This document shows, in pieces, positions 1-11,059 of a DNA stretch of 64,000 bases (position 1 is its first letter; every line of letters begins with the position of its first letter). Source of the stretch: Lathyrus oleraceus (taxonomy: Eukaryota; Streptophyta; Magnoliopsida; Fabales; Fabaceae); NCBI RefSeq assembly GCF_024323335.1, contig NC_066584.1, forward strand, positions 424,166,319-424,230,318, given 5' to 3'. The notes below the pieces were generated by a model. It was not told the origin of the DNA, did no database searches, and was given only the letters and a program-made list of their open reading frames with translations. A program made the position numbers and the translations under genes.

Positions 1-2865
1 GTAGATAACACCGTTCAGTTCTTAGTCTTCTCATTCATGGATGGATTCTTCGGTTATAACCAGATAAAGACAGATCCTTCAGACATGGAAAAAACCACAT
101 TTATTACTCCTTATGGAACCTTCTATTACAAAGTAATCCTTTCAGATTAAAAAACATTGGGGCAACATATCAAAGGGAAATGGTGACTTTATTCCATGAT
201 ATAATCCATAAAGAAATATAGATCTATGTCGATAATATGATTGCCAAATCACAAACTGAAGAGGATCACATAGTTAACCTAAAAAAGTTATTTGATCGTC
301 TAAGGAAGTTCAAGTTACAACTTAATCCGACAAAGTGAACCTTAGGGGTCAGATCAGGAAAGTTATTGGGGTTCATAGTCAGCCAGAGGGAAATTGAAGT
401 TGATCCTGATAAAGTTAAAGCTATCCAAGACATGCCTGCTCCGAGAACAAAAAACGAGGTTCGTGGATTCCTAGGGAGATTGAATTACATTGCTAGGTTT
501 ATCTCACATCTTACAACCACATGTGAACCAATCTTCAAGTTGCTCCGAAAAAATCAAGTCATCGAGTGAAATGAAGATTTCCAAAGGGCCTTTGATAAAA
601 TAAAGGAATATTTTTAAAAGCCACCTATCTTGGTGCCACCAATGCCAGGAAGGCCACTTATAATGCACCTAACGGTACTTAACAATTCTATGGGTTGTGT
701 ACTGGGGCAACAAGATGAAACCAGAAGAAAGGAGCACATAATCTATTACCTAAGAAAGAAATTTACCGATTGTGAATATCGATATTCACTCTTGGAGAAA
801 ACTTGATGTGCGCTAGTCTGGGCCGCTCAGAGTTTGAGACAATACATGGTGTGTCATACTACTATATTGATATCCAAAATGAATCCTATCAAGTATATCT
901 TCGAGAAACCTGCAGAAACTGGGAGAATAGCCTGATGGGCAGATGCTACTAACAGAGTACGACATCTAGTATGTCACACAAAAAGATATAAAAGGGAGTG
1001 TGCTAGCGGATTATCTCGCGCATAAGCCAAGAGAAGATTGTCAACCTATACAGTTTGACTTCTCTGACGAAGATATTATGGTAAAAAGGGATTGTGAGAT
1101 CCCAGGTCCCGATGCAGGACCCAAATCGGGATCACGATGGAAGTTGGTGTTCGATGGTGCTTCAAACGCAACCGGACATGGAATTGGAGCTGTAATAACT
1201 TCCCAAATAGGGTACCATATTCCTTTCATGGCTAGGCTATGCTTTACTTGTACTAATAACATGGTATAATATTAGGCGTGTATCCTAGGGATTGGCGAAA
1301 CAATTGACTTGAGAATTAAGATCCTAGAAGTATATGGAGATTAAGCTCTCGTCATCAACCAAATTAAGGGAGAATGGGGATCCCATAATGCTAAGCTAAT
1401 CCGATAATGAGACCACGTCCTGAAGATGATCACTTAATTCGACGAGATTACCTTCCACTATATTCCTCGAGAGGAGAATCAATTAGCAGACGCCTTGGCC
1501 ACTTTATCATCCATGTTCAAGATCAAGTGGTACAATGAAGCACCAACTATAAGAATTCACCATTCAGATGAGCCTTCTTATTACGTGGCCGTAGAGGTAA
1601 AAGTTGATAATAAACCACAGTTTCATGACATCAAACAATTCCTTCAGAAACAGGAATATCCTGTGAATGCCTTAAGTGGAGATAAGAAGACACTCAGAAG
1701 ATTGGCCTCCAAATTCTTCCTCAATGGGGATGTACTTTACAAAAGGAAACATGACATGGTTTTTCTCAGATGTTTGTATGGATACGAAGCAGACATGCTC
1801 ATTAAGGAGATTCACAAGGGGTCCTTTGGCACTCATGCCAATGGACACTCCATGGCTAAGAAAATTCTTAGAATGGGATATTACTGGATGACTATGGAAA
1901 TCGATTGTTTCAAATACGTGAAGAAGTGTCACAAGTGTCAAATCTATGCAAATACGATACATATGCCACCTACTCCCTTGAAATTCCTGACTGCTCCATG
2001 GCCTTTCTCCATGTGGGGTATAGATATAATCAGGATGATCGAGCCAAAAGCTGCAAGCAGACACCGATTTATTCTGGTTGCTATCAATTATTTCACAAAA
2101 TGGGTAGAGTTTGCTTCCTACACTAACATAAAAAGACAAGTAACTGTAGGGTTCATAAAAAAGTAGATCATTTGTCGCTACGAGGTCCCTAACAAAATTA
2201 TCACGAATAATGGGTTGAATCTAAACAACAAAGCGATGGATGAGTTATGAGAGAGTTTCAAAATTGAACATCATAACTCATCACCCTATCGATCAAAGAT
2301 GAACGGCATGGTAGAGGCAGCTAAAAAGAACATCAAAAAGATAATCCAGGAGATGGTGAAAACCTATAAATATTGGCATGAGATGCTCCCCTTTGCACTA
2401 CATGGCTATAGAACTTCAGTTTGCACTTCAACATGAGCAATTCCTTTTTCTCTGGTATATGGCACCGAAGTCGCACTCCCTATCGAAGTCGAGATCCCCT
2501 TTTTAATAGTCTCGATGGAGACTAAATTAAACGAGGCAGAATAGGTACAAACCAGGTTCGATCAATTAAACCTCATAGAAGAGAAGCGCATGACTCTAGT
2601 ATGTCACGGGAAACTATATCAGTGAGGGCTCAAGAAAGCGTTCGACAAGAAAGTTGGTCCTCGACATTTCAAATATGGTGATCTAGTGCTCAGAAGAATT
2701 TTACCCATCCATAAAGATCCATGCGGCAAATGGACCAAGAACTATGAATGGCCATGTTTTGTGAAGAAGGCCTTCTCTGGAAGATACTTAATTCTCATAA
2801 CCATGGATGGACTAGAGTTACCTCGATCTATAAACCTCGACGCAGCCAAAAAGCATTATGCCTAG
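1..2865 (+). pseudogene. pol: Ogre-1 pol remnant: RT, RNase H, aRNase H, integrase
   Basis: Decayed polyprotein in several frames. RT blocks (FSFMDGFFGYNQIK, then a damaged VDD block) lie at about 1-480. The Ty3-type RNase H (IIYYLRKKFTDCE, then YSLLEKT) lies at about 600-1010. The second, archaeal-type RNase H (LVFDGASNATGHGIG, then CTNNMV) lies at about 1130-1480. Integrase lies at about 1690-2700: the zinc-binding H..H and CHKC residues are near 1810-1940, the first catalytic Asp is in WGIDII (about 2014), the second motif reads ITNNG where the family has TDNG, so that Asp is lost, and the Glu is in GMVEAAKK. The tail ends with NLDAAKKHYA and a stop at 2863-2865, the usual Ogre integrase end. 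The longest open stretch is 1495-2166. It cannot encode an active enzyme. Confidence 0.85.
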
Positions 2866-2885
2866 AAAACAAGGATAAAAATCCT

Positions 2886-3110
2886 GCTAAGCCGAAAACC
2901 CTAAAGGGCGATTTAGGAAAAACTTAGGGCATCTCGATGGATTGAAAACTTGAAAGAGTAATCCAGGAAAAAATTAGGGATTTGTAAAAAAAATAAAACC
3001 TGATAAGTCGAAAACCCAAAAGGGCAGCTTAGAGGGTATATCATCCCGGTGGATAAGACTCGAAAAGAGCAGTCGAGGCAAAAATTAGGGATATCCAAAA
3101 GGCATATGGA
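2886..3110 (+). repeat. Post-integrase repeat with CCC-NAAA-GGG hairpins (Ogre-1)
   Basis: Two imperfect copies, about 115 bp apart, of a block that begins GAAAACCC-N-AAAGGGC. Each forms a 3 bp CCC/GGG stem on a four-base loop (TAAA at 2899-2908, AAAA at 3015-3024). Each is followed by an aaaaa(t)tagg stretch. The same block, with loop GAAA, occurs twice after integrase in Ogre-A on the other strand (19761-19823). Function unknown. Confidence 0.6.
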
Positions 3111-4688
3111 TGCAACACTTGTTTCATACTACAACAGGGATTTAGATGGGAGCAATCAATTCAATCATTGTCGTCAAAAGCAAAGTATTGTGACCTCAAA
3201 GACATATGGAAAATAGCATGTCTTGGGTTCAACAGGGACACAAATAAATCTGTTTTTCATTTCCATTTTACACCTTCTTAGATTTTCAGTAATCTCTCCT
3301 TATAGGAGTTACTTCTTTATATACAATTACCCATTTACGGGCCACATCTCAATAAATAAAATTTATTTTTCGAATCTCCTTCTTTTCTTTTCTATTTTTC
3401 TAATTGATTATAAAGTGTCAATTATTTATGAATAATGTATTGAAATGTTGGGCAAAAAAATCTTTTAAGACAAAACATATCTTACTTCGATTTAGAAAAC
3501 ATCAAAGGGATCATATTCTTCCAACATTTCCTCTCAAGCAAAACATGAGGTCCATAAATCAAAAGTCACAATCTAACCAGTACAAAGGTTCAAAAGAACA
3601 TTGCATATTCTCAGATATCAAGAGCATCATGGCCTGTTCCATGGACATATCAAAGTCTCAAAGGTTAGAGAATTGGAATGTCACTAAAACATCGAATCTC
3701 ACGAAAACATTTTATATGCACGTCATAAAATAGGTGTTAGCCCAAATATTGCATCATGCATAAAATATACATCAATTCAAAACATGCATACACATGAACA
3801 CGCATGCATGACTTTGGATTCATGACCTCCCTTAGAGGTCAAATCCCCAGCTATATCAATATAATTCCCCAAAAAGGGATACTTATTGGCCTTCCCCAAG
3901 AAGTAACTTCCATAAACACCTTTTAAATAAAGGACTTCCATAGCAAGCTCATTCGCAGAAAGTTTTCAAAGGGAATCTATATAGTAGTCTGCCATCCTGA
4001 ATGACTGTGGGTCTCCACCTCTCCTATCCCCCGATTATCAATCTATCCCACACGTGGGATACGTTCCATCAAATGCACTAGGGGTTTTACTAGAAGATCC
4101 AAGGGATTATATCAAGGGATTATACCAAGGGATTATATCATAGGATTATATCAAGGGATTATACCAAAGGATTATATCATAGGATTATATCAAGGGATTA
4201 CACCAGGGAATTATGTCAAAGGGTTTATCTAGGAGTTATAGCATAGGGGTTTTATCATGGGTTTCATCAAGGTTTATCAGAGGGGTTTCATCAGGGTTCT
4301 ATCTAGGGTTTTATTAAAGGGGTTCCATCAGGGTCCTATCCAAGGTTTTATCAAAAGGGGTTCTACCAAGATTTTATCAAACAACGACCGGAGGATCGTC
4401 GGAGTCCTGTCAAAGGTGGATAACATGATCAAATGATCATGGAGATTGTATGCGAGTTTCATCCAGGTAGGATAAAACCGATCAACGGGGTTCTATCAGG
4501 GTTCCATTAGGGGGAAATATGAATATCAACCGAGCGTCAAGGGTTGATGAATACACACTACTCCTATAGTCTACTAACTATATGGTCAAAATTAGGGTTC
4601 CTCTCTATATTTAACCATATCCACCATGAGAAGATGAAGGCTCATCATCATCATTGTCTTGGGTTAAAGCTGATTAAATAGGGGCATA
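3111..4688 (+). other. Ogre-1 3' untranslated region
   Basis: Non-coding stretch between the integrase stop and the 3' LTR. The short open frames at 3223-3733 have no family resemblance and overlap AT-rich sequence, so I do not call them genes. The stretch holds the minisatellite at 4101-4380 and ends in the tract AAATAGGGGCATA beside the LTR, which I read as the polypurine-tract region for plus-strand priming. Confidence 0.6.
4101..4380 (+). repeat. Short-unit minisatellite in Ogre-1 3' UTR
   Basis: About ten units of GGGATTATATCAA and variants (ATACCAA, ATATCATA), 12-15 bp each, at about 4101-4220. They grade into related units built on GGGTTTTATC/GGGTTTCATC up to about 4380. The units diverge progressively. 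Tandem repeats in the 3' UTR are a known feature of Ogre-type elements. Confidence 0.75.
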
Positions 4689-6249
4689 TGTCGTACCCCA
4701 GATTTTGACCACCTTCTCCTAACCTAGGATTTAGATCACTAACATGTTCAGAGACCATATGAGTCATCTAGCCAAATCCCAATGACCTAAGAAGTCAAAG
4801 GGGGACCATTTTGACTTTTTGAAGTCCCTGATCCTATTTGGATTAACTGCTGATTTAAGTAGATTAATGTTATTAGGTGAATTGGATTGATTATTGATTA
4901 CTTAAATTTTGTTTATATAATGGTTATTTAACATATGGTTAATTAGATTAGTTAAATATTGATTAATATTAGGGATAAAATTAATTGTTTTTTTATATAA
5001 TTAAATTAATAAAATATTAATTAATTTGTGTTATTAAATTAATTAGTTTTTAATTAAATTCTAATTAAGTTATTTAGATTAGATTAATAGGTTAATTAGA
5101 CTATTTTAGTTTATATTATCTAAGCTAATTGAATGTTAATTAAATTAATTGAGTGATTGATTAATTAAATTAATGTTGAATAATAAAAATGGGGTTGATT
5201 TGTGTCCATTTGTTTGAAACCGGTCTAGGCCCATTCCAATTGGGTCAAGCGAGTAACCCAAGTCCCCAGGTTCTAATTGGGCCAAGAGAAACCCAAGATC
5301 CATCACCTGAACTGGGTCAAACCCACAACCAGAGTTTACCCATTTCATCCCCAATCAAAAACCCTAATGCTCGCACACGGTAAAACAAAAATGAATCAAA
5401 TGCAGTGAATAAGATATTTCCAATTTCATCAAACGGTGATTTACAATTGATTTCAGAACAAATACATTGCAATTACAAACCCTAAAATCTATTTTCAAAA
5501 CAAATCTAAATCTAAAAATATTACAATCAAAACATTTAATCTGATTACAATCAAATCCTAAAAATTCCTAGAACAACTAATCAAATTAAAATCTAAAATC
5601 CAAAATTTATTTATAAATACAAAAAATTAGAGATGGAGAGGACAGCGTAAAAACCCTAAAAAATATTCATTGCTTTTGCAATTCCAATCCATTCATTAAA
5701 GCTTGAGTTAATGTAGGATTAGGGTTTCACATTGAAACCCCGATTCTTCTAAGCTTAGCCTCTTTGCATCTTGCATCCACAAAGAAATAAGAAGAATCAA
5801 AAGGAGATAGAGGCGACGATCCAGAAAAGAGTAGAAACAAAAGAGTAAAAAAAAGTGAACTTTTACCTTTATCGGAGAACTCATCCTCTTCGTAGGTTGG
5901 ATTTCCATTCTCTATTGATTTCCTACGCACTTTGATTTATTGCACATCTACTGGTATGGTTTGATTGGGTGTATAACTGAGGGATTTTAGGGTTTTATTT
6001 AGGTTTTGATTTGTGGTTTGATTCCGTACTTTGAATGTTTAATTATTGCTTGGAAGGTTTAGATTTATAAATTGTTACTATTTATGTTGTGTTTGTGTTC
6101 GGTTTGGAGGGTTTCAGAAAAATTAGGGTTAGGGTTCATGTGAAGATCCCTAAGGTTAATTTAGGTATGGTTATGGTTTATATGGAAAAGGGGGTTATGG
6201 TTCGTGAATGGGGTTAGGGTTAATTAGGGTTATGGGGATATGAAGGTTT

Positions 6250-6580
6250 ATGGGTAGGTGTTCTTCATGTTCATAATGAACATGAAGATTCTGATTGAAG
6301 GTGGTGGTCTGGGAGGTGGGTTAAGGTGAAGAAGGGGTGTCCGGAGGGAGTTGGGTGTTCTTCATCTTCATGTTCATGTTCATTAGGGTTGATGATCCCG
6401 GTTGATCTTCAAACGAAGGTCTGGGTAATGTGACGATTTTAGGGAGGGGCGGCGGGGGGTCGGTTTCTAGGTTGGGTGTTCTTCATGTTCATGATGAACA
6501 TGAAGATTCCGATTGGATGTGGTGGTCCGGGAGGTGGGTTAAGACAGAGAAGGAGTGGACAAAGGGAGTTTGGTATTGAC
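6250..6580 (+). repeat. Tandem duplication with 25 bp palindrome, Ogre-1 LTR
   Basis: Two copies of a roughly 100 bp segment, spaced 218 bp apart. Each starts with gtgttcttcatgttcat and contains a palindrome with 12 bp arms (CTTCATGTTCAT / ATGAACATGAAG) around one central base, at 6263-6287 and 6481-6505. The central base is A in one copy and G in the other; the arms are unchanged. After the palindrome both copies continue agattc(t/c)gattg and ggtggtc(t/c)gggaggtgggtta. Confidence 0.75.
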
Positions 6581-6602
6581 CGAGGAAGTGAGGTAGAGAG
6601 AG

Positions 6603-6604
<2 letters not shown>

Positions 6605-6638
<34 letters not shown>
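6605..6638. repeat. (GA)n microsatellite
   Basis: Uninterrupted GA dinucleotide tract inside the Ogre-1 LTR. Confidence 0.95.
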
Positions 6639-6640
<2 letters not shown>

Positions 6641-7411
6641 GGAATAAGAAAGAGAAAGAAGATTGAAAAATGAAATGGATTCAAAGAGAAATCCATTATA
6701 TACTCCCCTAGGACATTGCGGATCAATGACACGTGGGGACCTCCAGGTCCTTCAGATGAACATACCTTGACCTAGTCCGATACATGCGCGCTTACCTTTT
6801 TCCCGTGCACCCTCAATCATTATCCCCAGATTAGTGTACCTCATGATGGTCAGTTGATCGAATGGTTTAGAATAAGTCTACAACCCTTTAAGTAATCACA
6901 TCCAACAACCCTATTTTTTCCTATGATTTTCTTCATGTTTTAATTAATTTAAATTTTTGTGTATTATTTTTCTACTGCTGATGGGCCCATAACATAGTGG
7001 GCCTTGCCGTCCGTACTATTCACACCCCAATCTTAGCCCAATGGCTGCTATAGTTGAAACTACACTTCACTGCTTATTTACTTTCTTTTATTTATTTTCA
7101 TTTATTTAATTAATAATCAAGTTTATATAATTAATTTAATTAAGTGTGATTAAGAAAATTAGGATTTTGATTAGTATGTCTTTTGATATTAATAATTTAG
7201 TGTTTACTCATCTTTTAATCAATAAATTAATATGAAAAATACTCAATTAAGGGTTAATATTTAGGAAATTAGGGTTAATTAATAGGATTTTTTAGGATGA
7301 TTCTTGGGATAATTAAAGAATTAAAATCATAGATACTTTTAGGGCTAAATAACTTAACTAGGGATAAATAATATGGATAAGAGATAATTTATGTTTTACT
7401 TGGAATAAAAA

Positions 7412-7412
<1 letters not shown>

Positions 7413-7503
<91 letters not shown>
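7413..7503. repeat. (TA)n microsatellite
   Basis: About 45 TA units inside the Ogre-1 LTR. Exact length is likely to be assembly-sensitive. Confidence 0.95.
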
Positions 7504-7507
<4 letters not shown>

Positions 7508-8178
7508 AATAATTTATTTTCCTAAATAAATTAAACCTTATATTTTTTACAAACAATTAAGGGATACAAATCAATTCAACACACCTCACACTGTAAGTCC
7601 TCTACCCTAGTGTATTGGAGCATTTTTTTAAAATCAATCACTTCTCCGCCCCTGATGCGTGAGAATTTTTAAGGAATAAAAACAATCAAAAATATTTTTT
7701 TATACAAGAACTACGGTACTCTGGTCCCTCGCCTAATGCGAAGGCACAAAGGCGTAGAGTTGTAACCTCTAGCGAGTACGACAATAAAAAAATTGTTTGG
7801 TCTCTCGTCTGTTTTAATTAAAAAAATTTAATTATAAATATAATAAATAATTAATAATTAATCGATCATTAAGCAAACATTTGTAAATGCACATTAACCC
7901 TAGAATTGAAGGAGGATCCTATTGAGTACAATGGATGTAAGGAGTGCCTAGTACCTTCCCATTGCTTAACTGATTCCCGAACCTAGCATTTCACCCTTAG
8001 TCTATATGTTTTATCATTATTTTCATGTTCCTTAGGAACAAATAAAGGATGGTGGCGCCTCTTTCACTTTTCCAGCTGCGACACTTTGCATCATTCACAT
8101 TAGATAAAACCCTTTTGAACCTTGGAATTATTGGCAAGTACCATAAGACTTTGGCATGAGGATGCTTCTTGCTAACAT

Positions 8179-8401
8179 TGTAACACCCGAGGTCGAAAAG
8201 TGTGAGGAGTGCTTGTAACACCTGAGGCTGAAGAGGGGGAAGATAGGTCACCCAAATTCACAGTGGAATTAGAGGATTCTGAGGTAGTGCATGTATGGGA
8301 AGTTTCCCGAAAAGCATGTGAGTGAAGACAAAACATGCTGAAAAGACCCGTGTAGGTTTGTGGGACTAGTTAGTAATCTTGAAAGAAGTATGGTGCATTA
8401 A
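8179..8401 (+). repeat. TRIM-like element, left LTR (internally deleted)
   Basis: Starts TGTAACACCCGAGG and ends ...GGTGCATTAAA where the right LTR has ...GGCATTACA. It lacks about 150 bp present in the right copy (the part with tatgagactgcatgg through agtggtc), so the two LTRs differ in length by a single internal deletion. Confidence 0.75.
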
Positions 8402-8471
8402 AATGGTATTATAGCACACTTCTCCCAGTATGATATGGTTCGGGGACGAACCAAGTAGAAGTTGGTGGACA

Positions 8472-8843
8472 TGTAACACCCGATGCCGAAGAGGGTGGGG
8501 AGTGGTTGTAACAACCGAGATTGAAGAGGGCGGGGATTGGTTGCCCGAATTCACATCGAAATAAGAGGATCTTGAGGCAGTGTAGGTATGAGACTGCATG
8601 GTTGAAGGAAGAATTATAAGGATTGATTGGTATTAACTATACCAAGAAGATGCATCTTCTTTTTGGTAGCCTAAAAAATTAGAATTTCATAGTTAAGCGT
8701 GTTTGACTTGGAGTAGTATTTGGATGAGTGGTCTTTTGGAAAGTTTCCAGGAAAGCGTGTGAGTGAGGATAAAACACGCTGAAAAGACTTGTGTTGGTTT
8801 GTAGGGTTAGTTGGTAATCCTGAAAGCAGTATGAGGCATTACA
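8472..8843 (+). repeat. TRIM-like element, right LTR (372 bp)
   Basis: TGTAACACCCGATG ... GGCATTACA. It shares with the left LTR the blocks TTGCCCGAATTCACA-like, GTGAGTGAGGA.AAAACACGCTGAAAAGAC and TTGGTAATCCTGAAAG. AACAT follows directly. Confidence 0.8.
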
Positions 8844-9545
8844 AACATCATTATTGTCATCACCATTGTTGTCCTTCACCTTGTAACATGACTCACCGTA
8901 TTTCAGGAATTTGTTAAAATTTTCACACTCTTTATTATATAATAGGAAATCATTTATGATATGCATGTATTTAGATATACTCCAAACCCACTAGACACAA
9001 TATCTTCTTGGCCTCATAACTATGGTTTGAAAAAATTATTATCTTCTAAAATCATTTGTTTCGGCAACTCAATAAATTATCTGAAACGTTTATACGTCTA
9101 ACCACTTTTTACATTTATATTAAACAATTTTAACACAACAAACAATCTGGTAAAAATTATGCGCCCCTTATATAACGACACATATTTGCCACTAAATAAA
9201 ATATCATAAAAATGGGCTTTCCTGAAAGAATCTTCTCCAATATCATGAATCATATCTTCTAGTTGATCATCTATATCTACATCAACTCCATATCTTTGTG
9301 ACATCATAATTTATTTTTTATCTACTTCACCATGCCATATTCATATTATATAATTTTGACAAATTCTATAGGTGATTTAATATATATTTCTATTTAAATT
9401 ATTTAATATTTTAGCATATAACACAAAGATAATAAACTATTCCATTATTGTCAGGAAGATTTTGTTCCGCGTGTTCATGGATTTCAAGAACTTCTTTCTC
9501 ATACATCAGACCTAATCTATCAACTTTCATCTAACTACAATGCAT

Positions 9546-10538
9546 AATACATTATGAAATTTATATCAAAAGCTTGTAAATCATTTAACAATACAACAAT
9601 ACAACAACACGACAATACAAAAACACAAGAAGAACATTCTTAATATAACAACTTAGTAAATAATTTTTCAACAATATGAAAAACAATGTATACTATAATA
9701 TATTAATACAACAATAACATTGTCAACGACATGTTAACAATCTCAATGCAATAATAGAATAAGAATGAAACAACTACAACAAAAGTATATAATATTCTCA
9801 ACAACACAAAAACAATATGAATCTCACTCGATCACAATAATATATAATTTAAACAACCACAAAAACTTATTACTATATCAATAAAATATAACATTCAATC
9901 ACAATCAAAATAACAAATAGAAAAAACCTAAAAGTCAACATGAATGATGATGAAATATCTAACGTACCGTAATTGTGAAAAAGAGGAAGAGGCCAAGAAA
10001 TTATTTCCGTGTACGCTTCTTGAAGTTTCGTATTTCCCCTCCTTGATTCAAACTTAAAATGGTGAAGTTTTCTTGGTGTCTTTATTGAGATTGGTCTCTC
10101 CTATCACATTCTTCTGTTCTTTCTCTAGGACAATGTTATGTTATGAAGAAAATAAACTAAAATGTGTTTATGTTTTAATTTTAGAGAAACCATTTTCACC
10201 ACAGTTGACAAAACCAACCATAGTGATATATTATACATATTACCACAGTTTCTCTCCACAACCGTAGTGAAATTATTTAGGGATTTGTCTATAAAACTAA
10301 GTAAGCGCGTCATTCACCTTTTTACTAAACCTAACTCTTTACACCTTAACTTCATATTCCATTTTTCAAAACCTAATACAATATATTGAAAAACATGTTT
10401 TAAAGGTTAATGTTAAGTTTCACTTTATCAAGTAAACAATAAGCTTGAACCTTAACACTTATTTTTAATTGCAAAATTTTCAAGGTAGTAAAAACGAATG
10501 AAGATATTTCACACAAAGCATATATGAGGTTGTAAAAA
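9546..10538. other. CACTA-1 5' region with subterminal-type repeats
   Basis: No gene is supported. 9590-9920 is rich in ACAACA/AACAAT words without a clean period. 10195-10275 holds ACCACAGTTG...CCATAGTGATAT and ACCACAG...CAACCGTAGTGA, the same word family as the subterminal repeats of CACTA-2 that starts at 10539. This is upstream of the minus-strand tnp2 remnant, so it is probably the 5' subterminal region of CACTA-1. Confidence 0.45.
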
Positions 10539-10960
10539 CATTACTACAAAAAATATATACAACAACGCTCATGTTAACACCGTCTTTGAAGGACTGTGGT
10601 GACATCTCTGTTCCTCAGGCGCCCATATTTTTATTTATTTTTTAATTAAAAATTAAAAACATATTACCACGGTTGATTAGACCAACCGTGATAATATCTT
10701 TAACCTTTCATGGATTCGAATATCAGCATCAAAATTTGTGATTTCTTCAATATTTTAGCTGCACATTTCATTTTGATTAATTTTTAAATAAAAATTATAT
10801 GTTATACCACTACAGTTGTTTAACCCAACCATTGTGATATATTTTTCATTTTATTTTAAATTTTTAAATGCTTAAAAACTAACGCTTTTTTAAATAAAAT
10901 TTCATTAAGTAAAGATAATATCACCAATGTTGTTTTAAGTGACCGTGATGGAATGCCTTA
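10539..10960 (+). repeat. CACTA-2 left terminal and subterminal repeats
   Basis: Terminus at 10539-10555. Imperfect palindromic repeats follow at about 10570-10610 (ACACCGTC...GGACTGTGGTGA), 10667-10695 (CCACGGTTGATTAGACCAACCGTGATA), 10805-10842 (CACTACAGTTG...CAACCATTGTGATA) and 10920-10950 (CACCAATGTTG...GACCGTGATGG). Such arrays bind the TNPA-type protein in known CACTA elements; that role here is inferred. Confidence 0.65.
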
Positions 10961-11059
10961 CTCATTTACAAGAAACACAACTAGTTAGTCTCTTTAGTTT
11001 CCATTGTTTCATTTTCATTAGCAAAACCATTTTCAACCCTAACATTCAATGTTGAGAAA

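Larger units (their letters stand above)
1..8074 (+). mobile_element. Ogre-1: Ty3/gypsy Tat/Ogre-type LTR retrotransposon, 3' part
   Basis: The 3' two thirds of an old LTR retrotransposon; its 5' part lies left of the window. In order it holds RT, RNase H, a second RNase H and integrase, then an untranslated region with short tandem repeats, then a long 3' LTR. The LTR start (TGTCGTACCCCAGATTTTG at 4689) resembles the start of Ogre-A's LTR (TGTAAGACCCCAATTTTG) and is preceded by the same kind of tract (AAATAGGGGCATA). The right end is set at the CA of TTTTCCA at 8074, because a CACTA transposase reading frame begins right after it. The coding part has many stops and frameshifts, more than in Ogre-A or Ogre-B, so it is probably older. 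The family is inferred from protein similarity. Confidence 0.8.
4689..8074 (+). repeat. Ogre-1 3' LTR (about 3.4 kb)
   Basis: Begins TGTCGTACCCC beside the polypurine-like tract and ends ...TTTTCCA, where tnp2 coding similarity starts. It includes the ggtggcg...ctcttt tail that parallels the LTR tails of Ogre-A and Ogre-B (ggtggcgactctgg). Inside are telo-box-like words (AAACCCTAA/TTAGGGTTT) between 5350 and 6240, two copies of a palindrome at 6263-6505, a GA tract and a TA tract. No coding region is supported; the short frames at 5145-5930 look accidental. The 3' boundary could be off by a few bases because the partner LTR is outside the window. Confidence 0.7.
8179..8843 (+). mobile_element. 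Miniature LTR retrotransposon (TRIM-like, 665 bp), TSD AACAT
   Basis: Two direct repeats beginning TGTAACACCCGA flank only about 70 bp of internal sequence. The inner part starts with TGGTATTATAGCAC (8404-8417), two mismatches from the usual initiator-Met PBS TGGTATCAGAGCAC. It contains GGTTCGGGGACGAACC and ends with AGAAGTTGGTGGACA as a polypurine-like tract. Both outer flanks carry AACAT (8174-8178 and 8844-8848). It has no coding capacity. TTCGGGGACGAAC followed by TGTAACACCC is typical of the 3' end of Tekay-type chromoviruses, so this may be a deletion derivative of one. It could be a true TRIM family or a single internally deleted copy; other copies would decide. Confidence 0.8.
8075..9545 (-). 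pseudogene. CACTA-1 transposase remnant (tnp2/TnpD-type, Transposase_21)
   Basis: On the minus strand, several frames resemble the N-terminal half of CACTA (En/Spm) tnp2 transposases. In order they are: WHGE near 9330; DIDDQLEDMIHDIGEDSF...LYKG...FTRLFVVLKLFN (9307-9100); a damaged MILEDN and ...NDFLLYNKECENFNKF block (about 9040-8900); GESCYKVKD; KKHPHAKVLWYLPIIPRFKR...NVNDAK (8180-8090). The last motif is diagnostic for the family. A miniature LTR element sits inside it at 8179-8843. When that element and one AACAT copy are ignored, the frame runs on from NND-V to S-KKHP, which confirms both calls. The remnant stops at 8074/8075 where Ogre-1 inserted, so the catalytic C-terminal half should lie left of the window. 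Confidence 0.8.

Noticed and set aside
1672..2139. Minus-strand open frame of 155 codons
   Set aside because: It is the reverse complement of the Ogre-1 integrase and has no independent similarity.
2890..3030. AAACCCTAAA, a telomere-like word, beside the Ogre-1 integrase
   Set aside because: It is a single unit within the hairpin block that also occurs with GAAA and AAAA loops, so it is not a telomeric insertion.
5145..5930. Small open frames in the Ogre-1 LTR as possible host genes
   Set aside because: Short, on both strands, no conserved motifs, and inside a LTR.
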